In this document: positions 25,488-34,744 of the stretch, piece after piece
Layout: the number at the start of each line of letters is the position of its first letter
Numbering within the stretch: the first letter of the stretch is position 1
Assembly: GCA_027484915.1 (NCBI GenBank)
Contig: JAIXSA010000063.1
Span: forward strand, 1-49,769
DNA length: 49,769 bases
Source: Paracoccaceae bacterium
GTDB taxonomy: Bacteria > Pseudomonadota > Alphaproteobacteria > Rhodobacterales > Rhodobacteraceae
Direction of reading: 5' to 3'
Notes under the pieces: model-generated
Database searches by the model: none
Told to the model about the DNA's origin: nothing
What the model saw: only the letters and a program-made list of their open reading frames with translations
Made by a program: the position numbers and the translations under genes

Positions 25488-28100
25488 CGCCAGCCCTTTG
25501 ATTTCATAGATGAGTTTCAGGGCTTCCATCGGGGTGAGTTCATCCGGGTGGATGTCCTTCAGCCTTTCCTCTACCGCTGAGGCCTTCTGCTTTTGCGGCG
25601 GGGGCGCGGGTGGGGCGGCGCGGAAGAGGGGGAGGTCGTCGATCAGGGTGGCCTGCTTGCCGCCTTCGCGGTCGCCCTTCTCTAGTGCGTCGAGGACGAC
25701 TTTTGCGCGTTCGATGACGCTGGCGGGGAGGCCCGCCAGCCGAGCGACTTGGACGCCATAGCTGCGGTCGGCGGCGCCTTCGCGGACTTCGTGGAGGAAG
25801 ATGACCTCGCCTTCCCATTCCTTGACGGTGACGGTGGCGTTCTTGACGCCGGGCAGCTTGCCCGCGAGGGCCGTCATCTCGTGGTAATGCGTGGCGAACA
25901 GGGCGCGGGAGCGGTTGACTACGTGCAGGTGTTCGAGGGTCGCCCAGGCGATGCTTAGGCCGTCATAGGTGGCGGTGCCGCGCCCGATTTCGTCCAGGAT
26001 CACCAGCGCGCGGTCGTCGGCCTGGTTCAGGATCGCGGCGGTTTCGACCATCTCGACCATGAAGGTGGAGCGGCCTCTTGCGAGGTCGTCGGAGGCGCCG
26101 ACTCGGCTGAAGAGTTGGGAGACGAGGCCGATACGGGCTTCGGTGGCGGGGACGTGACTGCCCGCTTGGGCGAGAAGGGCGATAAGGGCGTTCTGGCGGA
26201 GGAACGTGGATTTGCCGGCCATGTTCGGGCCGGTCAGAAGCCAGATGGCGGGGGTGTTCTTGTCGGTAAGGGCGCAGTCGTTGGCGACGAAGGGTTGGCC
26301 TTCGCGGCGGAGCGCGCGCTCGACGACGGGGTGGCGGCCTGCGGTGATCTGGAAGGCGCGGGATTCGTCGACCTCGGGGCGGCACCAGTTTTCTTCGGCG
26401 GAAAGGTCGGCGAAGGCGGCGGCGAGGTCGATCTCGGCCAGGGCGCGGGCGGCTTGGGCAATGGGGGCGGAGTGGTCGAGGACTTCGGCCTTCAGGGCCG
26501 TGTAGTGGCGCTTTTCGATCTCCAGGGCGTGGTTGGCGGAGTTGAGGATGCGGGTTTCGAGGTCGGAGAGGGCGAGGGTGGTGAAGCGGACCTGACCGGC
26601 GGTGGTCTGGCGGTGGATGAAAAGCTCCGGCATGGCGCGCATGCGGTCTTCGTGGGTGGTCGTCGTCTCGATGAAGTAGCCGAGGACGTTGTTATGCTTG
26701 ATCTTCAGCGAGGCGACGCCGGTGGCTTCGACGTAGTCGGCCTGCATCCGGGCGATCACGCCGCGGCCTTCGTCACGAAGCGCGCGGGTTTCATCGAGTT
26801 CGGGGTCGTAGCTGGGGGCGATGTAGCCGCCGTCGCGGGTCAGGAGCGGGGGTTCGGCGACGAGGGCGCGGGTGAGGTGAGCGACGAGAGCGTCGTGGCC
26901 GACGAGCGCTTGCGCGGCCACGGTCAGGAGGGGTGGGGCGTCAGTCAGGAGTTGGGCGATGCGGCCCACCTGTTCGAGGCCCGCGCGAATGGCGGACATG
27001 TCGCGGGGGCCATCGCGGTCCAGCCCGAGGCGGGAGAGGGCGCGGTCGATGTCGGGGACGCGGCGAAGGGATTCGCGGAGTTGGTCGCGGAGGGAGGGGG
27101 CTTCGAGGAGGTGGTCGAGGGCGGCCTGGCGGGCGTGGATGGTGTGGAGATCGAGGGAGGGGGAGGAGAGGCGGCGTTCGAGGAGGCGGGCACCCCCGGC
27201 GGTGACGGTGCGGTCGATTGCGGCGAGGAGCGAGCCTTCGCGGCCGCCGGAGAGGGCCTGGGTGAGTTCGAGGTTGCGGCGCGTAGCGGCGTCGATCTGC
27301 ATCGTGCCGCCTAGGGGTTCCTTTACCGGGGGACGCAGGAGAGGCATCCGTCCGCGCTGGGTGAGGTGGAGGTAGTCGACCAGGGCGCCCATGGCGGAGA
27401 TCTCGGCGCGGTCAAAGTTTCCGAAGGCGTCGAGGGAGGCGACGTGGAAGAGGTCGCAGAGGCGACGCTCGGCGTTGGTGGAGTCGAAGCTGACGCGGCT
27501 GAGGGGGGTGACGGCCGTGCTGTCGAGGAGAGGGATGATATCGCGTTCGCGGGCTTCGGAGAGGAGAAGCTCGCGGGGGGCGATGCGGGCGATGTCGGGG
27601 CCAAGGCGGGTGAGGGAGGAGGGCATCACCCGGAACTCGCCGGTGGAGATGTCGGCCCAGGCGAGGGCGGCCTGGTCGCGGACCTCGGCGAAGGCGGCGA
27701 GGAAGTTGTGGCGGCGGGCTTCGAGGAGGGAATCCTCGGTCAGCGTGCCGGGAGTGACCAGGCGGACGACGTCGCGTTTGACCACGGATTTGGAGCCGCG
27801 CTTCTTCGCCTCGGCCGGGTCTTCCAGCTGTTCGGCGATAGCGACGCGGAAGCCCTTGCGGATCAGGGTGAGGAGGTAGCCTTCGGCCGAGTGGACCGGG
27901 ACGCCACACATGGCGATGGGCTCGCCGAGGTGGAAGCCGCGCTTGGTGAGCGCGATGTCGAGGGCTGCGCTTGCGGCGACGGCGTCGTCGAAGAACATCT
28001 CGTAGAAGTCGCCCATCCGATAGAAGAGGAGGGCGCCGGGGTTCTGGGCCTTGATCTCCAGATACTGCGCCATCATCGGCGTGACGGTGTCTTCGGTCAC
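25485..28100 (-). CDS. mutS: DNA mismatch repair protein MutS
   Basis: This 871-residue protein recognises mismatches and starts repair with MutL. Domain I begins at [28 protein letters not shown] with the mismatch-contacting FYE motif. The ATPase domain has Walker [12 protein letters not shown], then [22 protein letters not shown] and ATHYHEMT. The length is full. The start is the ATG at 28100. Its coding strand is very C-rich, so the plus strand here is G-rich despite the leftward direction. Confidence 0.98.
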   Translation of the reverse strand: MTEDTVTPMMAQYLEIKAQNPGALLFYRMGDFYEMFFDDAVAASAALDIALTKRGFHLGEPIAMCGVPVHSAEGYLLTLIRKGFRVAIAEQLEDPAEAKKRGSKSVVKRDVVRLVTPGTLTEDSLLEARRHNFLAAFAEVRDQAALAWADISTGEFRVMPSSLTRLGPDIARIAPRELLLSEARERDIIPLLDSTAVTPLSRVSFDSTNAERRLCDLFHVASLDAFGNFDRAEISAMGALVDYLHLTQRGRMPLLRPPVKEPLGGTMQIDAATRRNLELTQALSGGREGSLLAAIDRTVTAGGARLLERRLSSPSLDLHTIHARQAALDHLLEAPSLRDQLRESLRRVPDIDRALSRLGLDRDGPRDMSAIRAGLEQVGRIAQLLTDAPPLLTVAAQALVGHDALVAHLTRALVAEPPLLTRDGGYIAPSYDPELDETRALRDEGRGVIARMQADYVEATGVASLKIKHNNVLGYFIETTTTHEDRMRAMPELFIHRQTTAGQVRFTTLALSDLETRILNSANHALEIEKRHYTALKAEVLDHSAPIAQAARALAEIDLAAAFADLSAEENWCRPEVDESRAFQITAGRHPVVERALRREGQPFVANDCALTDKNTPAIWLLTGPNMAGKSTFLRQNALIALLAQAGSHVPATEARIGLVSQLFSRVGASDDLARGRSTFMVEMVETAAILNQADDRALVILDEIGRGTATYDGLSIAWATLEHLHVVNRSRALFATHYHEMTALAGKLPGVKNATVTVKEWEGEVIFLHEVREGAADRSYGVQVARLAGLPASVIERAKVVLDALEKGDREGGKQATLIDDLPLFRAAPPAPPPQKQKASAVEERLKDIHPDELTPMEALKLIYEIKGLA

Positions 28101-28330
28101 TTGGGTCCCCCTTGAGTGGGCGGAGAGTATCGGCTGGGGGGCCGTCGGGGAAGGGGGGTGCCCACGCGTGGGCGGTTTTGGAGGGCTTTTGATTTCAAGG
28201 GGTTGGCTGTGGGCGTTTACCGAGCGTTAGGATTTTGGATTGGTGGTCGCCCCCCACCCCCGGCCCCTCCCCACGGAGGGGGAGGGGAGGCGCTTCTTCT
28301 GTGGCGTCGCGTGGGGGGTTGATGGCGGAT

Positions 28331-28369
28331 GCCTCCGGCGGGGATATTTGGGCCAGTATGAAAGGCTGG
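28331..28369 (+). repeat. Dispersed repeat, copy A
   Basis: The block starts GCCTCCGGCGGGGATATTTG and ends in GGCCAGTATGAAAGGCTGG. It matches copy B at nearly every position over 39 bp and shares the GGGATATTT...ATGAAAGG core with copies C and D. Confidence 0.75.
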
Positions 28370-28389
28370 TGCCTGGAGTTGGGGTGGGA

Positions 28390-28428
28390 GCCTCCGGCAG
28401 GGATATTTGGGCAAAGATGAAAGGTTGG
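28390..28428 (+). repeat. Dispersed repeat, copy B
   Basis: It starts 59 bp after copy A, begins GCCTCCGGCAGGGATATTTG and ends GGCAAAGATGAAAGGTTGG. The ATG lies at 28417-28419 and opens a frame of only seven codons. Confidence 0.75.
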
Positions 28429-28512
28429 ACCTGCGGGTGAGGCAAGCCGACAGGGTGACGCCTGAGCAGCGGCATAGGGTCAGGGCGGAGTGATTGGTGG
28501 TGGAACGGGAGA

Positions 28513-28533
28513 GTCGGGGAGAACCCCGACCTA
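28513..28533 (-). terminator. Hairpin directly after the hslU stop codon
   Basis: GTCGGGG (28513-28519), loop AGAA and CCCCGAC (28524-28530) form a perfect 7-bp stem that abuts the hslU TAG (28531-28533). There is no T-run. It has the same layout as the hairpin at the mutS end: TAG followed at once by a GC-rich palindrome. Confidence 0.55.
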
Positions 28534-29829
28534 CAGCACGTATCTGGAGATGTCGGCGGAGCGGGCGAGGGCGCCGAGGTTGGTTTCGACGAATTGGGCG
28601 TCGACGGTGACGGACTGGCCCGAGCGGTCGGGGGCGTGGAAGCTGAGCTCTTCGAAGACACGCTCCATCACCGTGTAGAGGCGACGCGCGCCGATGTTTT
28701 CGACGCTCCGGTTCACCTCGGCGGCGATGCGGGCCAGGGCGGCGATGCCATCGGGGGTGAAGGTGACCTGCACGTCCTCGGTCGCCATCAGGGCCTTGTA
28801 TTGACGGGTGAGGGCGTTGTCGGTCTCGGTCAGGATGGAGACGAAATCCTCTTCCGTCAGGGGGGCGAGTTCGACGCGGATGGGGAGGCGGCCCTGCAGT
28901 TCGGGGAGGAGGTCCGAGGGCTTGGCGATGTGGAAAGCGCCCGAGGCGATGAAGAGGATGTGGTCGGTCTTCACCGGGCCGTGCTTGGTGGAGACGGTTG
29001 TACCCTCGATCAGCGGCAGGAGGTCGCGCTGGACGCCTTCGCGGGAGACATCGGCCCCGCGCGCGTCACTGCGAGCGCAGATCTTGTCGATTTCATCGAG
29101 GAAGACGATGCCGTTTTCCTGCACGGCCTCCAGTGCGGCGGCGCGGACGGCTTCGTCGTCGAGAAGCTTGTCGGCTTCCTGACCGATCAGGATTTCGTAA
29201 CTTTGCGCCACGGTCATGCGCTTGCGGCTGGTGCGGCCGCCGAAGGTCTTGAACAAGTCCTGCAGGCCCTGCATCTGCTGTTCCATGCCCGGCATGCCGA
29301 AGCCGAGCGGCACGGGCGCGGCGGCATCGGCCACGTCGATCTCGATCATCGTGTCGTCGAGTTCGCCGCGCTTCAGCTTGCCCCGGAACATCTCACGCGT
29401 CTGGTCGCGGGCGTCCTTGCCGGCGAGGGCCTCGATCACGCGATCCTCGGCGGCCTTATGGGCGCGGGCTTTCACCTCTTCCCGCATCGCGGCGCGGGTG
29501 TCGTTGATCGCAACATCGACAAGATCGCGCACGATGGAATCCACGTCGCGGCCGACGTAGCCGACTTCGGTGAACTTGGTGGCCTCGACCTTCAGGAAGG
29601 GGGCCTTGGCCAGTTTGGCGAGGCGGCGGCTGATCTCGGTCTTTCCGACGCCGGTGGGGCCGATCATCAGGATGTTCTTTGGATAGACCTCATCCCGCAG
29701 GTCATCGCCGAGGCGTTTGCGGCGCCAGCGGTTGCGCAAGGCCACGGCCACGGCGCGCTTCGCTTCCTTCTGGCCGATGATGAAGCGGTCAAGTTCCGAG
29801 ACGATTTCGCGGGGGGTCAGGTCGGTCAT
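28531..29829 (-). CDS. hslU: HslU, ATPase subunit of the HslVU protease
   Basis: This 432-residue AAA+ unfoldase feeds substrates into the HslV peptidase. [16 protein letters not shown] at the N terminus, Walker A GPTGVGKT (57-64), the pore motif GYVGRD, Walker [11 protein letters not shown] and the C-terminal RYVL tail that docks into HslV are all present. The start is the ATG at 29829, overlapping the DUF2157 stop by 3 bp. hslV is not adjacent but lies 2.8 kb away beyond three genes. Confidence 0.97.
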   Translation of the reverse strand: MTDLTPREIVSELDRFIIGQKEAKRAVAVALRNRWRRKRLGDDLRDEVYPKNILMIGPTGVGKTEISRRLAKLAKAPFLKVEATKFTEVGYVGRDVDSIVRDLVDVAINDTRAAMREEVKARAHKAAEDRVIEALAGKDARDQTREMFRGKLKRGELDDTMIEIDVADAAAPVPLGFGMPGMEQQMQGLQDLFKTFGGRTSRKRMTVAQSYEILIGQEADKLLDDEAVRAAALEAVQENGIVFLDEIDKICARSDARGADVSREGVQRDLLPLIEGTTVSTKHGPVKTDHILFIASGAFHIAKPSDLLPELQGRLPIRVELAPLTEEDFVSILTETDNALTRQYKALMATEDVQVTFTPDGIAALARIAAEVNRSVENIGARRLYTVMERVFEELSFHAPDRSGQSVTVDAQFVETNLGALARSADISRYVL

Positions 29830-30887
29830 TCGGTCGATCCATAGGGCGGCAGGCGGGACTTGCCGGGGAAATTCGGGAGAAGGTCCATGACGCGGGCGCG
29901 GAGCTGGACCCACCAGGTGCCGATGGCGGTGATGAAGCCGCCGAGGACAAGGAGGACGAAGATCCAGCTGGTGCCGCCGTCACCCCCCATGACCCAGCCG
30001 ATCACGAGCGCAATGTAGACGATGGCAGCGGTAAGGAAGCTGCGGCGGTCGATGACGAGCGCCAGGAGGGTGATGAGGACGAGGGCGATGGCGAGAAAGC
30101 CCATACCGCCGCCGTTCAGCAGCGTGACTGCGACGGTGTTCACCAACGCCGGTGCGGCAAGGAGATGGCACCAGAACGCGGTTGCGGCATGGCGGCCAAG
30201 GCGGTGCGGGTCGCGGGTATCGAACCACATGCCGGTCAGGAAGGCGCCGATCCCAAACAGGAGCGTGGCCGTGGCGAAGGCCGGACTTTCGGTCAGGTCG
30301 AAGAGTGCGGAATATCCGCTGCCCGCTCCGGCAAGTGCATAAAGGCTCGAGGCTGAAGCGGTGACGGAGTATATTGCGGCCAGTACCGCACCGCCAGTCA
30401 GAAAGGCGGCGAAGGGCAGTCGGAAGTGGCGGTACCAAGCGACCATGCCAAGGGCAGAGGCCGACGAGCCGAGGATGGCAATCATGCGCTGGTCCAAGTC
30501 GGTTTGCGCCAGAACCGTAAAGACGAAGATGGCGATGCCGGTGCCATAGGCGGTGGCAAGGACCATGGAGGGCAGTGTCATCCGGCGCTTGAGGGTGAAG
30601 TAGCCGGCCCACCACCAGGCGATCCCGGCAGTGGCCAGGGGCACCAGGGTCAGCATCGCGAAGCCGCCGATGACAGTCAGGAGTGCCGTGGCCCCGACCA
30701 GCAGGATGACCAGGCCGATGGAGATGAAGATCTCGGAAAAGCCGCGGAAGAATTCGAAGGGTTCATCCTCTTGCGGCAGGCTGGCCCGCTTGCCGGCGCG
30801 GTCGTTGGCCAGTGCCTGTAGCGAGGCTGCCTGCGCTTCGGTCAAGATGCCCGCCGCAACGGCAGCGCGAAGGTCTTCGGGGGTCAT
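29826..30887 (-). CDS. DUF2157 domain membrane protein
   Basis: This is a 353-residue protein of unknown function. The first 55 residues are soluble and begin with a helix-turn segment typical of DUF2157 ([20 protein letters not shown]). About ten hydrophobic helices follow, from [19 protein letters not shown] to the last near [21 protein letters not shown]. Membership of DUF2157 is by recall of the N-terminal pattern. The start is the ATG at 30887. It overlaps hslU and probably shares its transcript. A role with the protease is not shown by anything in the sequence. Confidence 0.7.
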   Translation of the reverse strand: MTPEDLRAAVAAGILTEAQAASLQALANDRAGKRASLPQEDEPFEFFRGFSEIFISIGLVILLVGATALLTVIGGFAMLTLVPLATAGIAWWWAGYFTLKRRMTLPSMVLATAYGTGIAIFVFTVLAQTDLDQRMIAILGSSASALGMVAWYRHFRLPFAAFLTGGAVLAAIYSVTASASSLYALAGAGSGYSALFDLTESPAFATATLLFGIGAFLTGMWFDTRDPHRLGRHAATAFWCHLLAAPALVNTVAVTLLNGGGMGFLAIALVLITLLALVIDRRSFLTAAIVYIALVIGWVMGGDGGTSWIFVLLVLGGFITAIGTWWVQLRARVMDLLPNFPGKSRLPPYGSTE

Positions 30888-30976
30888 TCGGGGCCATCCT
30901 CGGCGGGAAACTGTCTGAGCACAGATAAGGGGTTTGTCCCGCCAAACCAAGTGAGGTAAATTGTACCTTGCAGGCG

Positions 30977-31018
30977 GTATATACATGGCGTAGTTGAATA
31001 TATACAAATCGTATATAT
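30977..31018. promoter_or_regulatory. Repeated GTATATAC-type boxes upstream of the BrnA-like gene
   Basis: GTATATAC (30977-30984), ATATATAC (30998-31005) and GTATATAT (31011-31018) lie in an AT-rich island 78-119 bp before the BrnA-like start, in otherwise GC-rich DNA. BrnA proteins are ribbon-helix-helix autorepressors, so these may be its operators. They could also act on the divergent DUF2157-hslU promoter. Confidence 0.4.
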
Positions 31019-31095
31019 AGACTCGGCCTGCAAGTGACTGAATAAAAACAAGAACACCGCAGCGTCAACGCTGGCCACTTGAGAGGGACGAGTGA

Positions 31096-31380
31096 ATGGT
31101 CGATGAGGCTCCGAAACGCTTGAGCATCGCCGAGAAGCGGGCCTTGGCGAGCCCTCTGGTGTTGAACCCGAGCAGCCGGGTGGAAGAGCCTGCCGCCGAG
31201 GAGATGGAGGGCTGGACCGACACCGTCCAGCCGGAACAGAGCCGGAAGAAGCTGATCTCGCTGCGGGTGGACCCCGAGGTGCTGGAGTTCTTCAAGGCGC
31301 AGGGGCCGGGATATCAGACGCGGATGAACGCCGTGCTGACGGCCTACATGCAGGTGAAGAAAGAGTACGGGCAGTCGTGA
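31096..31380 (+). CDS. BrnA-type antitoxin homologue (orphan)
   Basis: This 94-residue protein has a C-terminal ribbon-helix-helix of BrnA type: KLISLRVDPEVLEFFKAQGP, then GYQTRMNAVLTAYM. In BrnT-BrnA modules the RNase toxin BrnT is encoded just upstream of brnA. No BrnT reading frame is present in the 208 bp upstream or elsewhere nearby. It may therefore be a stand-alone DNA-binding regulator, or an antitoxin left after toxin loss. The start is the ATG at 31096 with GAGAGGGA upstream. The glycosyltransferase gene follows after 19 bp. Confidence 0.75.
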   Translation: MVDEAPKRLSIAEKRALASPLVLNPSSRVEEPAAEEMEGWTDTVQPEQSRKKLISLRVDPEVLEFFKAQGPGYQTRMNAVLTAYMQVKKEYGQS

Positions 31381-31399
31381 CTGTGCCGGTGCGCGGCAG

Positions 31400-32614
31400 A
31401 TGACATCCCGGGCCATCGTGCTGGGGATCACGACTGACCTGGCCTTTGCGGCGGGGGTTGTGCTGGCGTCGATCCGGGCGGGTGATCCGGAGTGCGACGC
31501 GACGATTGTGATCCTGCATGACGGGCTGGAGGCGGACCAGCAGGAGGCGTTCCGGCGGTTGTGGCCGGGGTGCCGGCTGGAGGTCTTCCGCACCGATGAG
31601 GCGATGGCGCGGCTGGGACCGAGCTTGGACCAGGTTCAGGGGTTCTTGCGGCAGTACAGCCCGATGGTGCTGGCGAAGCTGGGCCTGACGGATCTTCTGG
31701 CCGAGTTCGAGCAGGTTGTCTGGCTGGATGCGGATATCCTGGTGAAAGGGCGGCTCGACGGGCTTTGGGCGTTCGACTGCCTGGCCTGGCGCGGCCTGCC
31801 TGAGGGTGCGTTCAAGCGGCGGGAAAGGGCGCTGGGGGTCTTTCCCGAGCTTCGGCTGGATCCGGCGGTTCCGCTGCCGAACGGGGGTGTCATCGGGGTG
31901 TCGCGCCGGTTTCTGGAACTGGGCGGGTCGTCCGAGATGTTGTACGGCTTTGCCCTGCGGCTGGCGCAGGACGCTCCCGCGGCGCAGATCGACGAGTTGC
32001 CGTGGTATCTGGCCGCGGCGAGCCTGGGGACGCCAGTGACGGCACTGCCGTTGGCGCTGAATCATCCGGTGGCCGCCAAGGGGGCCGAGAGGGCGGTCGT
32101 GGTGCATGCGATCGGGGCGCACAAGTTCTGGAACGCCACGCCGCTGCTGCAGCTCTATCCCGATTGGTCCCGGCACCAGGAGACCTGGGTGGCGGTGGGT
32201 GGGCGACCCTATGCCGGTGCGGTGGAGTTGGGCGAGGTGCACCCGCAGGAGGTGCACGAGGTTCTGCGCGCGGCACAGGCGCGGGCGCATTGGCTGGGGG
32301 TGTTCAAGGCGCTGTGGCCGGTTTTGCCGCAGGGCATGGTGGTGGACCTGCAGCACGACCGAAAGCATCTGCCGATCCTGCTGCAGGGTCGTCCCGAGGG
32401 CGAGCATCTGCGGCTTCATCGCCATGCGAACGAAAAACGGATCGGGATCGAGATGGTGCTGCCACCCGATGCGCAGGCGCGGGTGGAGGCGGCGATCAGC
32501 GGGGTGAAATGGGCGCGCCATGAAAAGGCTGCGTTGGTGAGCGTCCCGCTGACCGGGCTTGCGGCGGCATTGCGGGCGGCGGCTGCAGCACTTGCAGAGC
32601 CGGTCAGCCCTTGA
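31400..32614 (+). CDS. GT8-like glycosyltransferase
   Basis: This 404-residue putative GT-A glycosyltransferase has a DxD metal and nucleotide-sugar motif at 110-112 ([10 protein letters not shown]) and a GT8-like [10 protein letters not shown] segment near residue 162. The first ~260 residues form the catalytic part. The C-terminal ~130 residues do not resemble anything I recognise. Such enzymes add sugars to lipopolysaccharide or capsule, but no other envelope-sugar genes are nearby, so the acceptor is unknown. The 3' end overlaps convergent hslV by 11 bp. Confidence 0.68.
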   Translation: MTSRAIVLGITTDLAFAAGVVLASIRAGDPECDATIVILHDGLEADQQEAFRRLWPGCRLEVFRTDEAMARLGPSLDQVQGFLRQYSPMVLAKLGLTDLLAEFEQVVWLDADILVKGRLDGLWAFDCLAWRGLPEGAFKRRERALGVFPELRLDPAVPLPNGGVIGVSRRFLELGGSSEMLYGFALRLAQDAPAAQIDELPWYLAAASLGTPVTALPLALNHPVAAKGAERAVVVHAIGAHKFWNATPLLQLYPDWSRHQETWVAVGGRPYAGAVELGEVHPQEVHEVLRAAQARAHWLGVFKALWPVLPQGMVVDLQHDRKHLPILLQGRPEGEHLRLHRHANEKRIGIEMVLPPDAQARVEAAISGVKWARHEKAALVSVPLTGLAAALRAAAAALAEPVSP

Positions 32615-33161
32615 TCCGTTCCACCGTCAGGTTGCCGTTGGTGTAGACGCAGATGTCGGCGGCGATGGCCATTGCCTTGCGGGCGATGTCCTCGGCGGGA
32701 AGGTCGGTCGCCATCAGGCCGCGGGCGGCCGCAAGCGCGAAGTTTCCGCCCGAGCCGATTGCGGCGATGTCATGCTCTGGCTCCAGCACGTCGCCAGCGC
32801 CGGTGATGACGAAAAGCGAGGTGCCGTCGGTCACGATCAGCATGGCTTCGAGGTTGCGCAGGTACTTGTCCATGCGCCAGTCCTTGGCGAGGTCGACGCA
32901 GGCGCGGGCCAATTGGCCGGGGGCAGATTCCAGCTTTTTCTCCAGCCGTTCCAACAGGGTGAAAGCGTCGGCGGTCGACCCGGCAAAGCCGCAGACGACG
33001 TCATGGCCGCCCGGCGACAGGCGGCGGACCTTGCGGGCGGTGCCCTTGATCACGGTCTGGCCCAGCGAGACCTGACCGTCGCCGGCCACCACAACCTCGC
33101 CGCCGCGGCGGACCGCAAGAATGGTGGTGCCGTGCCAGCCGGGGAACTTGTCGTCAGCCAT
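32604..33161 (-). CDS. hslV: HslV, peptidase subunit of the HslVU protease
   Basis: This 185-residue threonine peptidase is of the proteasome family. The propeptide ends at HG, exposing T12 (mature start TTILAVRR), and GDGQVSLG is the conserved core. ATP-dependent proteolysis requires HslU, encoded 2.8 kb further on the same strand. The start is the ATG at 33161 with GGAGGGC upstream. In most bacteria the two genes are adjacent, and here three genes lie between them, two of them on the opposite strand. Confidence 0.97.
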   Translation of the reverse strand: MADDKFPGWHGTTILAVRRGGEVVVAGDGQVSLGQTVIKGTARKVRRLSPGGHDVVCGFAGSTADAFTLLERLEKKLESAPGQLARACVDLAKDWRMDKYLRNLEAMLIVTDGTSLFVITGAGDVLEPEHDIAAIGSGGNFALAAARGLMATDLPAEDIARKAMAIAADICVYTNGNLTVERIKG

Positions 33162-33207
33162 GATGCCCTCCGTTTGGGTCTATATAGTCGCGCAGGGCGC
33201 GCAACGC

Positions 33208-33240
33208 AAAACGCCCGCACCTTGCGGCACGGGCGTCAGC
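33208..33240 (-). terminator. Terminator of rpsO
   Basis: Read leftward, ACGCCCG and CGGGCGT form a 7-bp stem around a 12-base loop and are followed by TTTTGCGTT. It lies 20 bp after the rpsO stop and before hslV. Confidence 0.65.
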
Positions 33241-33257
33241 GAAACCTTTGGCCGGTC

Positions 33258-33527
33258 TTAGCGGCGCAGGCCGAGGCGGGTGATCAGCGAGGAATACCGC
33301 GCTTCGTCCGTCTTCTTGAGGTAGTCCAGCAGCTTGCGGCGCTTGGCGACCATCATCAGAAGGCCACGACGGGAGTGGTTGTCCTTCTTGTGGCCCTTGA
33401 AGTGCTCGGTCAGCGTGGCGATGCGCGACGACAGGACGGCAACCTGGACTTCCGGCGAGCCGGTGTCGTTTTCCTTGGTCGCGTATTCCTTGATCAGGCG
33501 GGCTTTTTCTTCGACAGTAATCGACAT
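33258..33527 (-). CDS. rpsO: 30S ribosomal protein S15
   Basis: This 89-residue primary 16S rRNA-binding protein of the small-subunit platform shows the canonical [49 protein letters not shown] and C-terminal LGLRR. The start is the ATG at 33527 behind AAGGAGA. pnp, its frequent downstream partner, is absent here; hslV lies downstream instead. Confidence 0.98.
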   Translation of the reverse strand: MSITVEEKARLIKEYATKENDTGSPEVQVAVLSSRIATLTEHFKGHKKDNHSRRGLLMMVAKRRKLLDYLKKTDEARYSSLITRLGLRR

Positions 33528-33608
33528 CGGGGTCTCCTTGGCTAAAGTGATGGCACAAGCCGGGATGTCGTCCAGCAGGGCCCTTGGAGGGTCCGCCTTT
33601 CGGGCGGA
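33528..33608 (-). promoter_or_regulatory. rpsO leader with a hairpin
   Basis: Upstream of rpsO, TCCGCC (33592-33597) and GGCGGA (33603-33608) form a 6-bp stem with a five-base loop, about 65-81 nt before the start codon. S15 represses its own mRNA in several bacterial groups through leader structures of different designs. Whether this hairpin is such an element is not established by the sequence. Confidence 0.25.
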
Positions 33609-33808
33609 TGCGGGCGTATAGGCGGATTCCCCCGGCAAGGAAAGTGGATTCGCGCAAGGACCGGGTAGGAGGTCCTTAACCAAGAGTCACCTCAATGCTT
33701 TGGAAGACTGGCGCCAAGTGATAGCTTGACCAAAGTTTTCCTGCGTTCCGAAATGGTTAACGCGATCTTGGTCCGCCCGTGGGGTCTGTGCAGTAGGGGG
33801 TTTCCAGC

Positions 33809-34738
33809 GTGCTTGCGTTGCTAAGTGTGTTCGGCGTGCTGACGGCCGGCCTTGCGGCCGATGCGCTGTTTTCCAAGCGGTCGGACGAAGACCAGCAGGA
33901 TCGCCACCCCGATGAGGATGAGGGCCACGATCAGGGCAACCTGCTGGATGAGCTTGAAGGCGACCCGACCATTCCCACATTGGGCGACTTGCCGGATGAG
34001 GTTGACCAACCAATTGAGGTCGAAGGCGGGGATCAGATCAACGCACGTGGGGGCGACGACCGGATCGACGCCGATGATGGCAACGACATGGTCTGGTCGG
34101 GGGCGGGCGACGACGACGTTCAGGGTGGCGACGGCAACGACACGCTGTCTGGCGACGCCGGTGCGGATACGCTGCTGGGGGGAGCGGGGGCAGACTCGCT
34201 GGCTGGCTGCGAAGACGATGACAGCCTGTCTGGCGGAACCGGCAACGATACGCTTGTCGGAGGCGAGGGCGAGGACTGGCTGGACAGCGGTGAGGATGCC
34301 GATTGGCTGGCCGGTGGTGTGGGTGACGATACGCTGCTGGGCGGCGCCGGGTCCGACGTCCTGGATGGCGGGGCAGGCCACGATGTCGTCTCTGGTGTCG
34401 AAGAGGGTCGGCAGGAAGGTGACTTCCTGAACGGGCAGGATGGCAACGACACGCTGTTCGTCGGGGCCGGAGACTATGCCATCGGCGGCGAGGGTGCGGA
34501 TGAGTTCGTCCTGCAGGAGTGGATGTCAGAAAGCTCGGTCGCACACATCCTGGATTACGATCCCAGCCAGGACCAGCTGGTCGTGGTCTATGATGCCGGT
34601 GTCCATAACGACCCGGTCCTGACGGTCGAGCCCAATCCGGGCGGAAGCGGACAAAGCATCCTGATCGACGGGGCGCAAGTCGCGGTGGTGAACGGTGCCC
34701 CGGTCAGTGTGGCGGATATCCGTCTGGTTCCGGGCTGA
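33809..34738 (+). CDS. RTX-type calcium-binding repeat protein
   Basis: This is a 309-residue acidic protein. Residues 1-21 (MLALLSVFGVLTAGLAADAL) form a single hydrophobic helix or uncleaved signal. Residues 25-70 are rich in D and E. About a dozen GGxGxDxL-type nonapeptides follow (roughly 75-200), for example GGDGNDTLSG and GGAGADTLLG. Each pair binds calcium to form a beta roll. The last ~80 residues (DEFVLQEWMSESS onward) resemble C-terminal domains attached to such repeats in marine Rhodobacterales. No type I secretion genes are near, and the N-terminal helix is unusual for RTX exports, which are normally secreted by a C-terminal signal. The start is the GTG at 33809. Confidence 0.82.
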   Translation: MLALLSVFGVLTAGLAADALFSKRSDEDQQDRHPDEDEGHDQGNLLDELEGDPTIPTLGDLPDEVDQPIEVEGGDQINARGGDDRIDADDGNDMVWSGAGDDDVQGGDGNDTLSGDAGADTLLGGAGADSLAGCEDDDSLSGGTGNDTLVGGEGEDWLDSGEDADWLAGGVGDDTLLGGAGSDVLDGGAGHDVVSGVEEGRQEGDFLNGQDGNDTLFVGAGDYAIGGEGADEFVLQEWMSESSVAHILDYDPSQDQLVVVYDAGVHNDPVLTVEPNPGGSGQSILIDGAQVAVVNGAPVSVADIRLVPG

Positions 34739-34744
34739 TCCGGA

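Larger units (their letters stand above)
28101..28530. other. Gene-free stretch between mutS and hslU
   Basis: These 430 bp hold no credible gene. They contain a low-complexity C/G-rich part (28250-28290), two tandem copies of the GGGATATTTG...ATGAAAGG repeat, and the hairpin at the end of hslU. Very short frames (8 and 21 codons) open at the ATG of each repeat copy. Promoters for mutS should lie at its left end. Confidence 0.7.

Noticed and set aside
26115-27314. Plus-strand open frame of 399 codons inside mutS
   Set aside because: It is glycine-, valine- and alanine-rich without a fold signature and lies wholly within mutS on the other strand.
30888-31095. A BrnT toxin gene upstream of the BrnA-like gene
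   Set aside because: The 208 bp are too short, AT-rich and lack any frame with BrnT features.
29826-32614. A transposon or island inserted between hslU and hslV
   Set aside because: There is no transposase, integrase, terminal inverted repeat or target duplication, and base composition looks like the surroundings except for the short AT-rich island at 30955-31050.
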